Under the pieces are notes generated by a model, which saw only the letters and a program-made list of their open reading frames with translations, was not told the DNA's origin and searched no databases. Positions 1 through 12,059 of a DNA stretch of 64,000 nucleotides are shown in pieces. This stretch comes from Agrypnia vestita (lineage: Eukaryota; Arthropoda; Insecta; Trichoptera; Phryganeidae). Both the position numbers and the translations under genes were made by a program. Each line of letters starts with the position of its first letter. The first letter of the stretch is position 1. The stretch is taken from assembly GCA_016648135.1 (NCBI GenBank), contig JADDOH010009935.1, positions 100,237-164,236 on the forward strand. The letters are read 5' to 3'.

Positions 1-109
1 GTTTGGAGGTGCCTTTGGAGTAGCTTGTTTTAAGGTCACCACCGTCAGGCGACGGAAAAGCTCCAAAGAAAATAAATAAGCAATATTGAAAAAAATCCAA
101 ATTTTGAAG

Positions 110-224
110 TCGTTTGTCTCCATAAATATCGATACCAGGACACCATTGCTCGGACATTTTCCACTCATAATTAAGATAGGAATCTGCCTGCTAAGTATTG
201 TGGACTAGCTCTGTTACACCCTGT
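110..224. repeat. fold-back family right-end fragment
   Basis: GATAGGAATCTGCCTGCTAA then GACTAGCTCTGTTACACCCT, as at the right end of 24905-25290. Confidence 0.55.
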
Positions 225-904
225 TTATTAATAATTTCGTAAAAAAAGTAACCCATAAAAACCAAGTTTTTATTTTACTCCCTTTCTTTGTAAAATATAA
301 CAACAACTAAAGACGAATTAAAACATATAACATAACACTAAACTTACAGTAATATAATATATTTCTAAAACGTCAGATGTTTTGAGCTTTGATAAGACAC
401 GTCATGCTTTGAAGATTAAATTCTAAAAACATTTGTCAGTCAATTTAGATTTTCGACATTCGTGCTGAAGTACCTATTATGTATACCGACGGAGTAATTC
501 AAATTTAGAAAATATTCCGCGACGTTATCGGGCCGCCGTAATCAAACTTTTCTAATGATTCCAATTTGAAAAAACCAATAAAATTTCTAAAAATCCTAAA
601 TTATACTATAATTATTAATTTTTTTTAACGAAAATTTGATAGATCTTCTTGATCGTCGCCACGAGTCTACTTGCCAAGTTTCAGCTCGATTGGATCACGG
701 GAAAAGGGTCAAAAATCGATCCAAAATTTTTGTTGACGGCAAGCAAGCAGACGCCACGAGTTAATAAAGGGAGTAAAAAAATTCAATACCATTGTTGATG
801 GCAGTACCTAATAAATAATAATGGATGAACTCACGGGATGGGCGAAGTGTGGGAATGGTATCAATCAGTGAGTAAATACTTAGAAATGTATAGATTCTCG
901 ATGC

Positions 905-1045
905 ATTCTGACGTCAGAACCGGATGCGACCTTCGCCATAGTGTATCATTTCCCGGGCCCCAGGCACCCGGCCACCGTGACCCCGTCATCAGATGACGTC
1001 ATCGGGTGCTCTCGCAGACGCCCGGGGCTGTACGATCGAATCGCC
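905..1045. promoter_or_regulatory. GC-rich island with two CRE-like TGACGTCA sites
   Basis: Palindromic TGACGTCA at 909-916 and 994-1001 (the latter within GATGACGTCATC), in a CpG-containing block with CCCGGGCCCCAGGCACCCGG. TGACGTCA is the full CREB/ATF site. Function inferred only. Confidence 0.35.
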
Positions 1046-1195
1046 ATTTTTTTGGTTTGCATTTGATTCAAGTCTGGTGGATATGAAACGGAAAAAAATT
1101 AAATTTAAATCAGAAATGTGTGATTTTATTTTCGAATAAACCAAAGTCAATAAAAATTATATCTTGATTTTCATTTATTTATAATTAAACGTCTA

Positions 1196-1628
1196 CAGGG
1201 TGTCTGGTGGAAAGCTAGTGGAAAAAACTTCGGGGGTCTTCTTCATTCAATTTTTAATAAAAGTTATTCTTTACGTTTTGGGTGAAATGTCTACAGTTAA
1301 GAAAATAAGCGTCATCTAAGTTTTTTTTTTCAATATTTTTGACTTATCTACCATAATCATCATTATAAGTTATATCATGCAGAAATTTGAATTTTTTTTT
1401 TGCAAAATTTTCATCATTGAATTGTATCAAAGTGAATGAATTTTTAATATTCGGTACAAATTACTTTCACGATAGTCTAAAATTTTACAAGAAGCAGTCA
1501 GAAATATTGAAAAGATTTCAAACTTTAATGCCACTTATCTCCTTAACTGTTAACATTTCGCAAAAAGTATAAATTATATTTTCTATTCCAAATTGAATGA
1601 AGAAGACTCTCCTGAAGTTTTTGCTACT
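1196..1628. repeat. fold-back family copy (CTTCTTCATTCAATTT variant)
   Basis: CAGGGTGTCTGGTGGAAAGC, GGGTCTTCTTCATTCAATTT and GTGAAATGTCTACAGTTAAG on the left; CTTAACTGTTAACATTTCGC and AAATTGAATGAAGAAGACTC on the right are the inverted counterparts. The right terminus is eroded. Confidence 0.75.
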
Positions 1629-1899
1629 ATCAATATATCCGTAAGAGGCGTTAGTCGAATATTCCGATTTACATCAAAGCAATGTAGTTAGGGGGTAGTG
1701 TGAGGGGAGTACCTTGTTGTGCGCAGGCCCTATAGTGTAACGATGTATGTATATTTTTTCCAGAGGAGTGTGTCATGATTATATTTTTCAGGGGCCTGTA
1801 GTGCAACTGAGCAAAATTTAACATTACATAAGGCGTTTTTCTAAGCGTGTTATTTAAGCGTGTTACAATCTTGACACACAATTGTCGCCACATTCACAT

Positions 1900-2050
1900 G
1901 TCGATTGTAGATGTTTTTAACAGGACCATCTTCGATTAGCTGGTTTACCTGGTCATGACAAGTATTATGCGGACGTCCTCTATTACTAGTGCCATCAACA
2001 CTTGCGTCATACGTCTTGCAATTCTTTCCTCGTTCGTTCGTCGAGGAAGA
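1900..2050 (-). pseudogene. RTE-like reverse-transcriptase tail, heavily decayed
   Basis: Minus strand resembles the 18040-18320 copy: GACGTATGACGCAAGTGTTG, GAGGACGTCCGCATAATACT, ATCGAAGATGGTCCTGTTAA. Confidence 0.45.
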
Positions 2051-2850
2051 ATGGCTCTAAGACCGACTGCCCCTTGCTTCTTGCATTCCGAGATCATTAT
2101 TCACCAGCTGAGGAAAATCGTGTCAGCTTGTTAGAAGCAGTGACAAAGTCAGCACTGATTCATTGGGTTATGCTGATCGTACTGATCATTGCATTTGCAT
2201 CAATATCGTGATCAAAGTTCCTTCAACGTTTCTCTATGATGTGCAAACAATGCAATTTAATGTTATTAAAACAATAGAACCCTAATACGTTCCATGCTAA
2301 TTGATAAAACAAAATCAGCATTATACAGAAATTTACAATATAATTTATTTAAGAATTTTAATAAATATTTTTTTATTAATGCAGAGAAAACACTTTGTTT
2401 AAAATCACTTTTTACTGAATAATCAACATGTTTTTTGGGCCAATGGTCCATTTGTCAGGATATAAGCAAACCAAACTTAAAATTGACAGTATATACATAA
2501 TCAAAAGCAAAAAATAAATACATGAGAGTTGAATAACTAATTAACTATTATGAAAGCAAATTTAAAAGGTAACAATTTGAAAAGTTTTTTTCTGATTAAT
2601 CTAATTGTAATTCTTTGTTATTTGTAAATAAAAGTTTTTGTATTCTAAATCCTTGTTAACATCAAAATAATGGTTTATTTCTAAAAGTTGATTTGGATAA
2701 TACAGAATAGTTACTTTATAAAAATTATTGAAAACCGCTAAAAATTAATTTATAAACCTCCGTTTTTTTTAAATATAGTCCTAATCGGGATGTTTTTAAT
2801 TATTGACTTTGTAATACGATTATTTAAAAATACGATTTTTCTCCAATTCT

Positions 2851-2887
2851 TATTTACCCACAAATATCAACTATTTGTGGGTAAATA
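2851..2887. repeat. perfect hairpin, 16-bp stem, 5-nt loop
   Basis: TATTTACCCACAAATA, TCAAC, TATTTGTGGGTAAATA. Confidence 0.9.
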
Positions 2888-3329
2888 AATGATGTAAGAA
2901 ACTTTTTCTTATATTTTTTAAGTTATCTTATTTTGTCGCATTAGAGTCAAATTTTATTGCAACGTAAATTGCGCGCGCTGCGAGTGCGCAGCATGTAACG
3001 GAAATGCGTGTAGCGGAATGGAGCATGGAGCGAGAATGCGAGACCACGAATTTATTCACTTGAAATTAGCGTTCCAGTGATAAAAATAATGTACTGTCGA
3101 CCATCTTGAATCGAGTGCCAATCACAAAGATGCTCAATTCAAAAACTGATGAATGATTGGTTATTGAATGGAAACTGTTTATTGAATTAGGTTTATTTTA
3201 GGTGTAGGTATATGTTATCGTCGGATGTTTTTCCAAAAATATACGCGATTGTCAGATATTCATATTCAGAATAAAAAACACATTCATTCATTCGATATTC
3301 TTGTCGTTTTGTCGTTTTTCTGCTGGGAT

Positions 3330-3510
3330 AGGCACAGTGGATGGAGCTCCACACTTTTCGGTCTTGAAACATAAAACCTCACCATCCGCCTACATCTTCT
3401 CATGCAAGCTCGTCTATTATTAAGGATTCTAACAGGATCATCCCCTCTTCATTCTCACCTCTTTCATCTACGTGGTCAAACCACCCACCTAAGCGACCCA
3501 TTTTAATTGA
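3330..3510 (-). pseudogene. RTE-like reverse-transcriptase C-terminal tail
   Basis: Minus strand GWFDHVDERGENEEGMIL-like codons then DPVRILNNRRACMRRCRRMV and RPKSVELHPLCLS, parallel to VRSLNNRRACVRRC at 18040-18320. Confidence 0.55.
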
Positions 3511-4059
3511 AGCGAACTGGCCCGAACGATACGCCTCAAAAATTTATTTTCAAAAACGAATACTGTATTATATTTCTTTTAAGTATAAAGTTGTTGCTGA
3601 GTTCATTTCAAAGAAATTTCATGATACATTGTTTTAGGTTTTGGTCTAATTAGTAATGCCGTGACGAAGGACCTGTGTAATACTAGATTCTAGCTCACAG
3701 AAGAGAGGCATTGTCGGGAGAATGACTAATTTCACCAGGTGGTGTACATTACACACAGTCCTCGCACAATGCAGCTCCTAATACAGAAGATGTTGTGTCA
3801 ATTCGTTCCATATTTGTTCAACAAAAGCTTTCAGACACACGCGGGGCAAAACAATAATATTGAATGTCGTCACGTTCGAAAATTAACCCGTTTTGTTTTT
3901 GTGATAATGAGAACTTGTAATTTGTTGGAAAAAAACTCAACTTGCTACGCGTTTTGCGCGTAAGTTTAGAATTTTTATACAGACAGTAACTAAAATGACG
4001 TGTAACATATATTTTGGTATTAATTTCAATTAAATAACTGTATTAACCACTTAACTAGT

Positions 4060-4110
4060 AACTCTACGTCTACCGGTTTCGATACCACTGTATCTTCATC
4101 AGGAGGGACG
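4060..4110 (-). ncRNA. hammerhead ribozyme motif (type I-like)
   Basis: Minus strand: CTGATGA (4102-4096), an extra A, stem II GATAC/GTATC with loop AGTG (4094-4081), GAAA (4080-4077), stem III palindrome ACCGGT (4077-4072), A, predicted cleavage before GAC (4070-4068). Stem I pairs only GA with TC next to the core before mismatches, so activity is doubtful. Confidence 0.6.
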
Positions 4111-5329
4111 CATTATCCATTATCTATTCTAGCAAACAAATCAATTTTTGAACGAGGGCGTGGCTACAGCTATGGTGGGGGTAATTGAGAAGCGGTAGAA
4201 GCTGTAGCCACGCCATTAATTCCCATCACATTTTAAACCATCCTTATACCACATTTTCCGAGGTCTCTGCCTGCTACTTTACTTAAATTCTTCTATCCAT
4301 CAGGACTTCTTATCTTGTATCTTATCTTGTCTTCTGGTTCATTGTTTGTCTTGTCGTTCTCTTCATTCATATCTTCTAGTTCATTTTTTTTATATCTTTG
4401 ATGTCATTCAAGAATAATTTTTGTTCAATGGGGATTTCTGCAATTTGAAATATGGCCTGCCCATTTTCGTATACGCTTTTTTGCATAAGTATATATAAAT
4501 TAATTAACGATTAATTTAATTTAATATAATCATTGAAATATCTTTTAAATTTTGCTCTTATTAACTAGCTTGGAACTTAATGTTCACTTACTCTTCTATT
4601 GTTTTAAAAAATATATAATACACCACTTATGATAATATTATACAATTGACATAATCTATTCATTTATATTACTAATAGCAAATTAAATATCATAAATAAC
4701 GAAATAGTTGCATTTTAAATATGTTTTCATATTGGTTGTTAATTGGTTATTCAACTTCCATATATTTATTGTTTTTGTTAATGTCCATACTTCCAATTTT
4801 AGTTTTTAGTGTAGGTACGTTGTATCTTGATGAAGCTACCATTGGACGCGAAAAATGCTGATTATTTATTATATAATGGTTTTATACAAAGTATTTTCTT
4901 TTTATTAATATAAATACTATACTTCCTAAATAATAAATGCAATATAAAAAAATATTCATGTCTCATAGCGCTAAGGAGCTTAGAAAGTAATACAAAAATG
5001 TAAAAAAATATTTTTACCCAGAAAGTTGCGTGGTGGCTACGTTAAACATTTATTTGTTTCCCTTGGAGTACTTAATTATACATAAAATTGTTTGTTTTTG
5101 GTCGTGGTTGCCACTTCCATAACCCATTAACCTCCGGGCGATGTGAAGTTCTCATCGCTTTTATTGTTATGTCTTCTTCAAGTTACAAACAGGTTTTGGT
5201 GCTAGGTAACTTCTTGTTGGTGCATACCATACTCGTTTACCGCGAGCAATGATTAAATTACACCGTGATATAAGTAGTTTCTAAGATATTACATTCTGGA
5301 TCACGCGTACAAAATAAAACATCTTCTTC

Positions 5330-5560
5330 TTCTTCATCAGCCTTCGTCTCTCCACTGCTGGATACAGGCCTCTTCCTTCTCTTTTCATTCTTCCTTGTTG
5401 TTTGCTAATTGTAGCCATTTCTTTCTCCCCACAGCGGCTATACCATCGGCCCATCTCTTTTGAGGTCTTTCGATGCCTCTTTTATTCTCCCAAGGTCTCC
5501 ATTTCAGAACTCTGGGAGGCCATCTTGTTTGCCATTTATTTCTGCTACAAGAAATAAAAC
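5330..5560 (-). pseudogene. RTE-like reverse-transcriptase C-terminal tail
   Basis: Minus strand RWPPRVLKWRPWENKRGIER, PQKRWADGIAAVGRKKWLQL and, after a stop, EEACIQQWRDEG match the GRP-x-KRW-x-DDI...W-x-x-A...LEEAYxxQW tail of RTE elements. Confidence 0.7.
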
Positions 5561-5734
5561 ATACTGTTTATGAAGTACGTTGCGTTTATTCGATAATCTT
5601 AAAGACATTATATAATGTCAGAATTGTCGTGATTGCAAAAAAATCCTACGAGTGTGCATCTATTTGAAAATCTATATATCCAGAGAAATAACATAGCTTT
5701 GAACCTTTCATCATTTAGTTTTAATCTAATTTAA

Positions 5735-6627
5735 GGGGGGGGTAAGGTTTTTAACTTTTTTTGCATTTTATTTTTTTAAATGAATGTATAACATCGCAAG
5801 AATATTGTGTCAAAATTTCAAGTCAATCGGAGCAAAATTGACGGAATTATGAACATTTAAGCGATACTCAGACTGATTTTCTAAACCTGCTCGGGCAGCT
5901 AAGAGACGCGCTCATCTGAGGACTACCGGACGTGCTATTGTATTGGAAGAGTTTTGCGTAGACAAGGACAAAAAGATGCTGATGATGAAAGCTCTTTGCT
6001 GTGTGAGCATGGCATCGACGATTATGTGTAAGTATAAAATAAGTGTTGAGTTTTATTTTGAATTTTACAGTGTGCAAAACTTTAAAGCGTTTTCCCCACA
6101 TCTCACGTTTTCAAAGTCGGTGTCCATCATAACTTCAAAACTACTGCACCGATCCTTTTGAAATTTTGAACACTATTTCTGTACATAATTTACAAGGTAA
6201 CGCTGGAGACTTTTTTCAAATTTGTTATTAATTTTTATTTTTTAATAACAAATTAGTCGATATTTTTCGCAAAAAATCGCGTTTTTCCCTTCAAAGTGTT
6301 CCAAAAAATTGAAGAATTGAAATTTAAAAAAACCCCCCAGCGTTACCTGGGAAAACCCATTATCTAACGAATGAACTTTTTTTGATTTCAGATGATCTAG
6401 CACCAAGTTATGATGGACACCGCAATTCTACTTTTTTCCGAGACACGTCCGTATAATTGCTGCCATTGCCGTATTTTTTAATATTTCGTCTTGAAAATTT
6501 TACACAATATTCTTCAAATGTCATACTTTAATGTACCATTGGTTTTAATAAAGAGATTTTAACTGTATCGTCATAAAAAATTCACAAAAACATGCCTTTT
6601 TTTGTACGAATTAACCTTACCCCCCCC
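5735..6627. mobile_element. TTAA-flanked element with G-run inverted ends
   Basis: TTAAGGGGGGGGTAAGGTT at 5731-5749 and its exact complement at 6613-6631; the outer TTAA may be the target duplication, as in piggyBac-type insertion, though the GGGGGGGG end is not a classical one. Inside is an exon-like block (about 5940-6027) ending at a consensus donor GTAAGT (6028) and an acceptor TTTGATTTCAG (6391), with an inner inverted repeat between (AGGTAACGCTGG near 6197 and CCAGCGTTACCT near 6340). Confidence 0.65.
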
Positions 6628-7396
6628 TTAATGGTCGATTTTTTACGGACGCCACAGTTGTTCGAAGTGGAATTTTGTGATTATGTCCTAACTAACATTT
6701 TAATACATACTTTTGTTTTTTGTTCCGGGTTTAAAAATGACACTCCGAAGTACTATCCCATCTTCCAAACAACAGGATATATATAAATCTTTATCCGTTC
6801 TCACATTCATCATTGTGTATTTGCATAATTTAATTAGTTTTATGTGTGTCACTTTAATTTCGGTAGACGCCACATTTCTTAAACTAATAAAGCATTATAA
6901 ATTATTAGACAGAACCAACACTTTTTCTCTTAGCTTCCTAAGGAGACGTGTTTCCATATTTTCAGTGTTATTTATTTACCGTTTTAACTTGAGTTATGTG
7001 TCCTAACGGTGCGTGCACACGTACCTACCTATGAGACTTTGATCTCTTGTCTCAGTGATTTATCGCTAAAGGTCGGGATATATCAGATACGTCATTTTGA
7101 TTTGTCTACAAAGTACAGTCGGTGGTGAATCATGCGTGTGCACTTGTCATAAAGAAAACGAGAGAGATCGATTCGTAAAAATGTTTCTTGAGAAATAAGC
7201 AACCGGTGTTGAATTCTGCGTTGTCGTTTTTGAAGGGCTGTGTATAATATTGAGAAATTAAGACGGCGTTTTTGATTCGTCTGTGATAACAGAAATATAT
7301 TTTTTTTTTGCTTGGTGTTTATGAAATTGTTTTGTTTGTAAATATTTAAAAAAAATAATTTAACATATGGTGTACATTACATTCTTATATTATACA

Positions 7397-7580
7397 GGAT
7401 GTACCAGAGCTAGCAGCAGAAACTTTGCCGGTAGATTCCTGCCTGTGTTATGAGTCTAAAATGTTCAAGCAACTATAGTTATGGAGATATGCAATATGAA
7501 AGTTTTCATTTTTTTTTCAATATTTCTTACTTTTTTTTTTTGCAAAAAGTGAACTATCATTACAGTAACTTATATCGATT
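7397..7580. repeat. fold-back family left arm
   Basis: TACAGGATGTACCAGAGCTA, GCAGCAGAAACTTTGCCGGT, GTAACTTATATCGATTATGA; interrupted by the Jockey-like fragment at 7575. Confidence 0.7.
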
Positions 7581-7900
7581 ATGAAAAATTCAAATTCAAA
7601 ATGTCCAAGACATAAAATAAAAAACCGATTAGTTCCAATATACATGTATAAAAATATGAAATACAATTTCGAGGTCCACACTTATCTTACGAGAAGTAGG
7701 GGGGATTTTAGGCTTTCACAAACAAAACTGGCAGAAACACGAAATAGTTGTACTATAAAGGTCTTAAATTGTTCAATGAACTGCCAGCAAATGTGAAAAA
7801 AGTAAATAGTCTCACTACTTTTCGTAGGATAAGTGCTAAATATGTGAAAAGGAAGTTTAATGTATGCTCATGTTATGTTGTTTCATGTTTATTATTTTTT
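7575..7900 (+). pseudogene. Jockey-like reverse-transcriptase C-terminal fragment
   Basis: NFEVHTYLTRSRGDFRLSQT and KLAETRNSCT, then KVLNCSMNCQQ where the family has GLKLFNELP (a frame change), then VNSLTTFRRISAKYVKRKFN in the next frame. The S/HTYNTRS...P-x-x-V/IK pattern is the conserved Jockey/CR1 tail. Confidence 0.7.
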
Positions 7901-9121
7901 TTTTAATTTCTTTACTTTGTGCCAGATGCGAAAATGTGTTTCTATTTATGATTATTTATGTTGATATATTTTTGGAATATTTAGGTATGTGCTATGTTAA
8001 TTTATGTTTTAATTACTAGATGTATAACAAATGTATTATTTTTACAACTAAACAAAACATATACAAAAAAACAAACTTCTTGATTTACAACACATTTCTT
8101 AATTGTATTTTTTTTAATTTTGTTCTGAACATTATTTATAATTTTCATCGTAAAAAGTGAAATGTCTAATTTATAATTTGTATTCTAATGTTAACCTGGG
8201 ATCTATCATTGTCCGTAATAACCTATTGATGGTCTGTCTGTTGAAAAATAATATTTTTTTACGGAAATGTCTGCGAAGCCTGGCAACATGCAACCGGCGG
8301 TAGACGATTGCTTTCCGCTAGTATTATTATGAAGGTAGGTACTGTTCATTTTGTAACCCAGGGCGAGCGGGTAATGTTGTTATACATAGCGGGAATACAA
8401 CATGTAATTTAAATAACTAAACGGCATACAAAGTGTTATAGATTTCTGCTTGACCTACCGCATTTAACTGCGCCCGATTGATACTGCCCTATTATATTAA
8501 ATCCCGCTTAACAGCTGAGTCCATCATCATTATTCAAATGTGGCTTTGCCATGATTGGTAACCACGTTCAGTTAGATAAGTCTTTTCTTTTCTATGTTCA
8601 AATATATCCTTTAGTTTTCTGGTGTTTATTTTAATTGGTTTGCGTTAGTTCATCAATCTATACTTTGTTCTTATATTATCAACCTTGGAATTAATTTACT
8701 TTAATTTACTTATTTACAATTTTGTTTGTTCATACATGTATATACTTTTTACTTAATTTACTTCACTTTACTTATATTTTTATTCTTATTTACTTTATTT
8801 CTTATTTACTTTATATACTTTTTACTCTAAATTACTTTACTTTATTTTTCTTTTATTCTTCTAATTACGTAACCATGAAATTAAATATTTAAATGGAGTT
8901 TCAATGAATGGAATGGCTACTTACCTCAGAACAGGTATTTTTATGTACCTAGCGAGGTAGGTAACGATAAAGGCCTGCATACAAAAAATTGTATATTGTA
9001 TTTGTTGCTATCTTATTCATAAACTCTGCAAATATTCTTAATATTAATTATGTTTTGATGCAAGCTGTTATAAAAGTTATTGAGCTAATAAACGCCGATT
9101 TATCGGCACTGAAACTGAACT

Positions 9122-9815
9122 GAAATTATCTTGGAATATTCGTCAGTTATTTGGTCACCTTCTTGTACAACACATGTTGCAAGAATCGAAAGAGTGCAGA
9201 AAAAGTTTTTACGTAGTTTGTCCTACAAAGCTGGTCAACACAGGCATCTTCACAGCTACGGGGATCGTCTTGCCCTTTTTAAGATGCACAAATTTGGGTC
9301 CCGACGCAAATGGACGATTTTATAGTCCTACACAAGATTCTCAGTAGAGCTGTTGATTCTCTTTTTTTATTTTATATACATTTGCATGTTAAAAGCCTTA
9401 TAAGAAACCCGGAGTTCTTTAGAATAAGCCAGAATTCTAATAACGTTCGTTATTTCCCTCCATCACAAGAATGTGTCGTACATACAAACATATTGTGCTG
9501 ACCCTAATGTTGATGCTGATATTCTTGCAGATACCCTAACATTCAATAAGTCACTCCTACACAACATCCATTTTCTTGATGATAACCTGAACCCATAGAA
9601 CACATTAATTATTTATTTAGTTATATATATTTTTAAATTTTCACACTGCATTGGTACACCAAATATACATATATGCATGTTTATGCTAGAGCAGGTCGAA
9701 GATACTTGTAATTGGGATAATGTACTGAGTTTTAATTGATATTGTATTGTTCTTTATATATCTTTTTCTTTTACTCATTATTCTGCTAGTGTGTCATTAA
9801 ATAAACAAAATTGTT
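9122..9815 (+). pseudogene. Jockey-like reverse-transcriptase C-terminus and 3' UTR
   Basis: EYSSVIWSPSCTTHVARIER and VQKKFLRSLSYKAG, then a frame change near 9310, DDFIVLHKILSRAVDS, NNVRYFPPSQECVVHTNILC, and after a stop DPNVDADILADTLTFNKSLL. 3' UTR contains GCTAGAGCAGGTCGAAGATA and CTTGTAATTGGGATAATG, and ends with TAAATAAAC near 9800. Confidence 0.75.
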
Positions 9816-10309
9816 GTAATACAAAACTAATATAAAAATGACGGACTTTTATATTTGAATTTCATCTTTATATTAATTATTTATTTTTAATTATACAACA
9901 AAAAATAATGCGAAGTCAAGCTAAAATGAAAAATAAATTATTTTTGACATATGAATGAACTTACCGTTGCCTTGGTAAGGCAGATGTCGTACATATGTAG
10001 ATGCGTACATAAATAAGTGCGTTCAGTCTATTTTGTGCTGGGTAACATTAATCAATTATAACTAACTACCTTGAATGGTTTCTTTTATTGCTCTTTTTTT
10101 ATTTCTTTAATATGCTTATTATTATAGTAATTGCAACGGTATCCACCAACATAAGTAAGAGTCAATGATTTCGTCACCATTATCTTGGTATATTTAAAGA
10201 TCATTTCATTGGTATATTTAAAGTTCTTTCATTAAAAATGATATTTTGAAATTTTATTTGTCCTCATTATGTCGTCGTATCTCATGTCGTGTCTTTTATC
10301 GTATGTGCC

Positions 10310-10443
10310 TTTTGTGGTTGGACCGAATGCCAGTGGGCCTTTTGTCGATGTACCAAATACCCGTGTGCCTTTAGTCGTGAATCGTTTGTCGATGTACCAA
10401 ATGCCCGTGGGCCTATTGTCGTTGGGCCAAATGCCCGTGAGCC
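10310..10443. repeat. 30-bp minisatellite, four units
   Basis: Unit like TTTTGTCGATGTACCAAATG plus CCCGTGGGCC at 10310, 10340, 10370 (with a 14-bp expansion) and 10414. Units differ at several positions. Confidence 0.85.
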
Positions 10444-11036
10444 TTTCCCTGCCCTGGCTACTTCACTAAACCGACGCCCGTGCTAAAAGAAGCAGTGTTT
10501 TTTGTGAACTCGTGACGTCAAAAACTATTATTATCAAGAAAATACTCGGAAGACCACAGATTGGTTAATATTCTGCACAAGTAGATGACCAGAAGACCAA
10601 GTTCAGTGAACGGGCATCTGCGGCTGACCAAAAAGATTTACTCTCCATAATAAGGAACGGTGCATCAGGGACTTGATTATTTAAAAAAATTGAAAAAACA
10701 CATTTTTGCCAAATCATGTCCATAAATTGACACGCCAATTTGTAACACAACTTACACCTGTACCAACGGTAAAATCCACCAAATTTTTGTGCATATTTTT
10801 GATCGCTTTTGGTACCGTTGAAATCAGTGGCGTGCGCTAGGCATTTACTTGGGTTAAACCGATAATAACGATACTAAGAATTACGGTACCACGAAGAAAA
10901 AATGAATCGAACCATTATTTTTACTATCTTTATCTATTGTGCTGAAACAGACTCCAAAAGTAAGCAAGAGTTTACATACAAGCGATTCTAAAAAAAATGG
11001 CGACACGTTTTTATTTTTTAATTGGGATTACAAGAT

Positions 11037-11077
11037 TAATTTTAGCAATAAACAAACTTTGTTTATTGCTAAAATTA
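11037..11077. repeat. perfect palindrome, 20-bp arms, 1-nt loop
   Basis: Arms 11037-11056 and 11058-11077 (core TTTTAGCAATAAACAAA) around a single C. Confidence 0.9.
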
Positions 11078-11382
11078 TTGCTAAAAAGATTGTCGGGTAG
11101 ATAATATAATTGATAACTGGAATTTAAGCAATGGTAACAAAAATATCCCAAAAGTTGACACTCATTTTATAAAAAAAAATTATAACTAGAAATGTCAGAA
11201 TACTATTGTTTGTTTTTTTTTATTTCTTTCTTTCCTCTATATAAAATATTAAAATTAATCAATTCATTATATCTCTCAAAATATGTAACAATTTACAACA
11301 CGCATTGAATGGTGAAGTTTGCAGTTTTATAATGCAGTTTTTTGATGTTTAAATAAATATGTAGATAAATCATTATCGTAAG

Positions 11383-11570
11383 TGATGGCAACCCCCATAG
11401 TCCAGTGGGCATGACACTAGCTTCTCTTACCGGTGGTTCAAGGGTCGATTCCTATTGAGGTCAATTTACATCTATGTGATTTTCTCAAGCCTGGAGTTTT
11501 TGTGATGTGTTTTGCTGCCGTTATTGGGCGTCATGGTCTGTTGTAGCGTTAATAATAATAATAATAATTT
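11383..11570 (+). mobile_element. tRNA-derived SINE with (AAT)n tail
   Basis: TAGTCCAGTGGGCATGACAC (box A-like) and GGTTCAAGGGTCGATTCC (11435-11452, box B) spaced as in tRNA, followed by GGTCTGTTGTAGCG and (AAT)n at 11551-11568. A different family from the one at 29421. Confidence 0.6.
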
Positions 11571-12059
11571 AAATAACTTAAATATTTTTGGGATTCATTG
11601 CATAAGGAAGCGTCCGTAAACTGTCTGGTTCCATTTTGAACTCTTGAATCCCTCCCTCCTAATTCCAGAAGACATTTTGTGCTTTTGTTGCTACAAAAAG
11701 CTTAAAAATTATTGGGTAAAAAATTCGGTACAGTTTTAATTTTTTTAAATAATAGAAATGGATAATTACGTAGCTCGGCTCTGACCCCACCCTCACGTAG
11801 CCCAGCGTAGCATTTTATCTAATCCTCCCTTCCCCTGATCAGGCTGCGTGGTTTATAGAAGCTTTTTGATTAATCTTAGCGAAATCGGTAGTCGCAATAA
11901 AAGTAAACCAAAAAAATAACCAAATATTTTTATATAAATTTTTCTGCATACCTTTCTAATCGATTCAACTAATTTGTTTAAGATTTATTTCTCAGAATTT
12001 ATATACACCTATTTTTTTACAGATTTTTTGATCGTTTATAGCGAGCGTACGCCCCTGCT

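Larger units (their letters stand above)
10825..12057. mobile_element. possible hAT-like element, 1.2 kb
   Basis: CAGTGGCGTGCGCTAG at the left and the complement of CAGGGGCGTACGCTCG at the right. No 8-bp duplication is visible, and the interior contains a SINE and a palindrome. Confidence 0.35.

Noticed and set aside
6713..7006. 97-codon plus-strand frame with hydrophobic stretches
   Set aside because: AT-rich chance frame; no signal peptide pattern, splice sites or recognisable domain.
10310..10443. CRISPR-like array
   Set aside because: Units are adjacent with no spacers, and the genome is eukaryotic.
10825..12057. Firm call of a complete hAT element
   Set aside because: End similarity is suggestive but no 8-bp target duplication or transposase remnant is visible, so it is kept only as a low-confidence feature.
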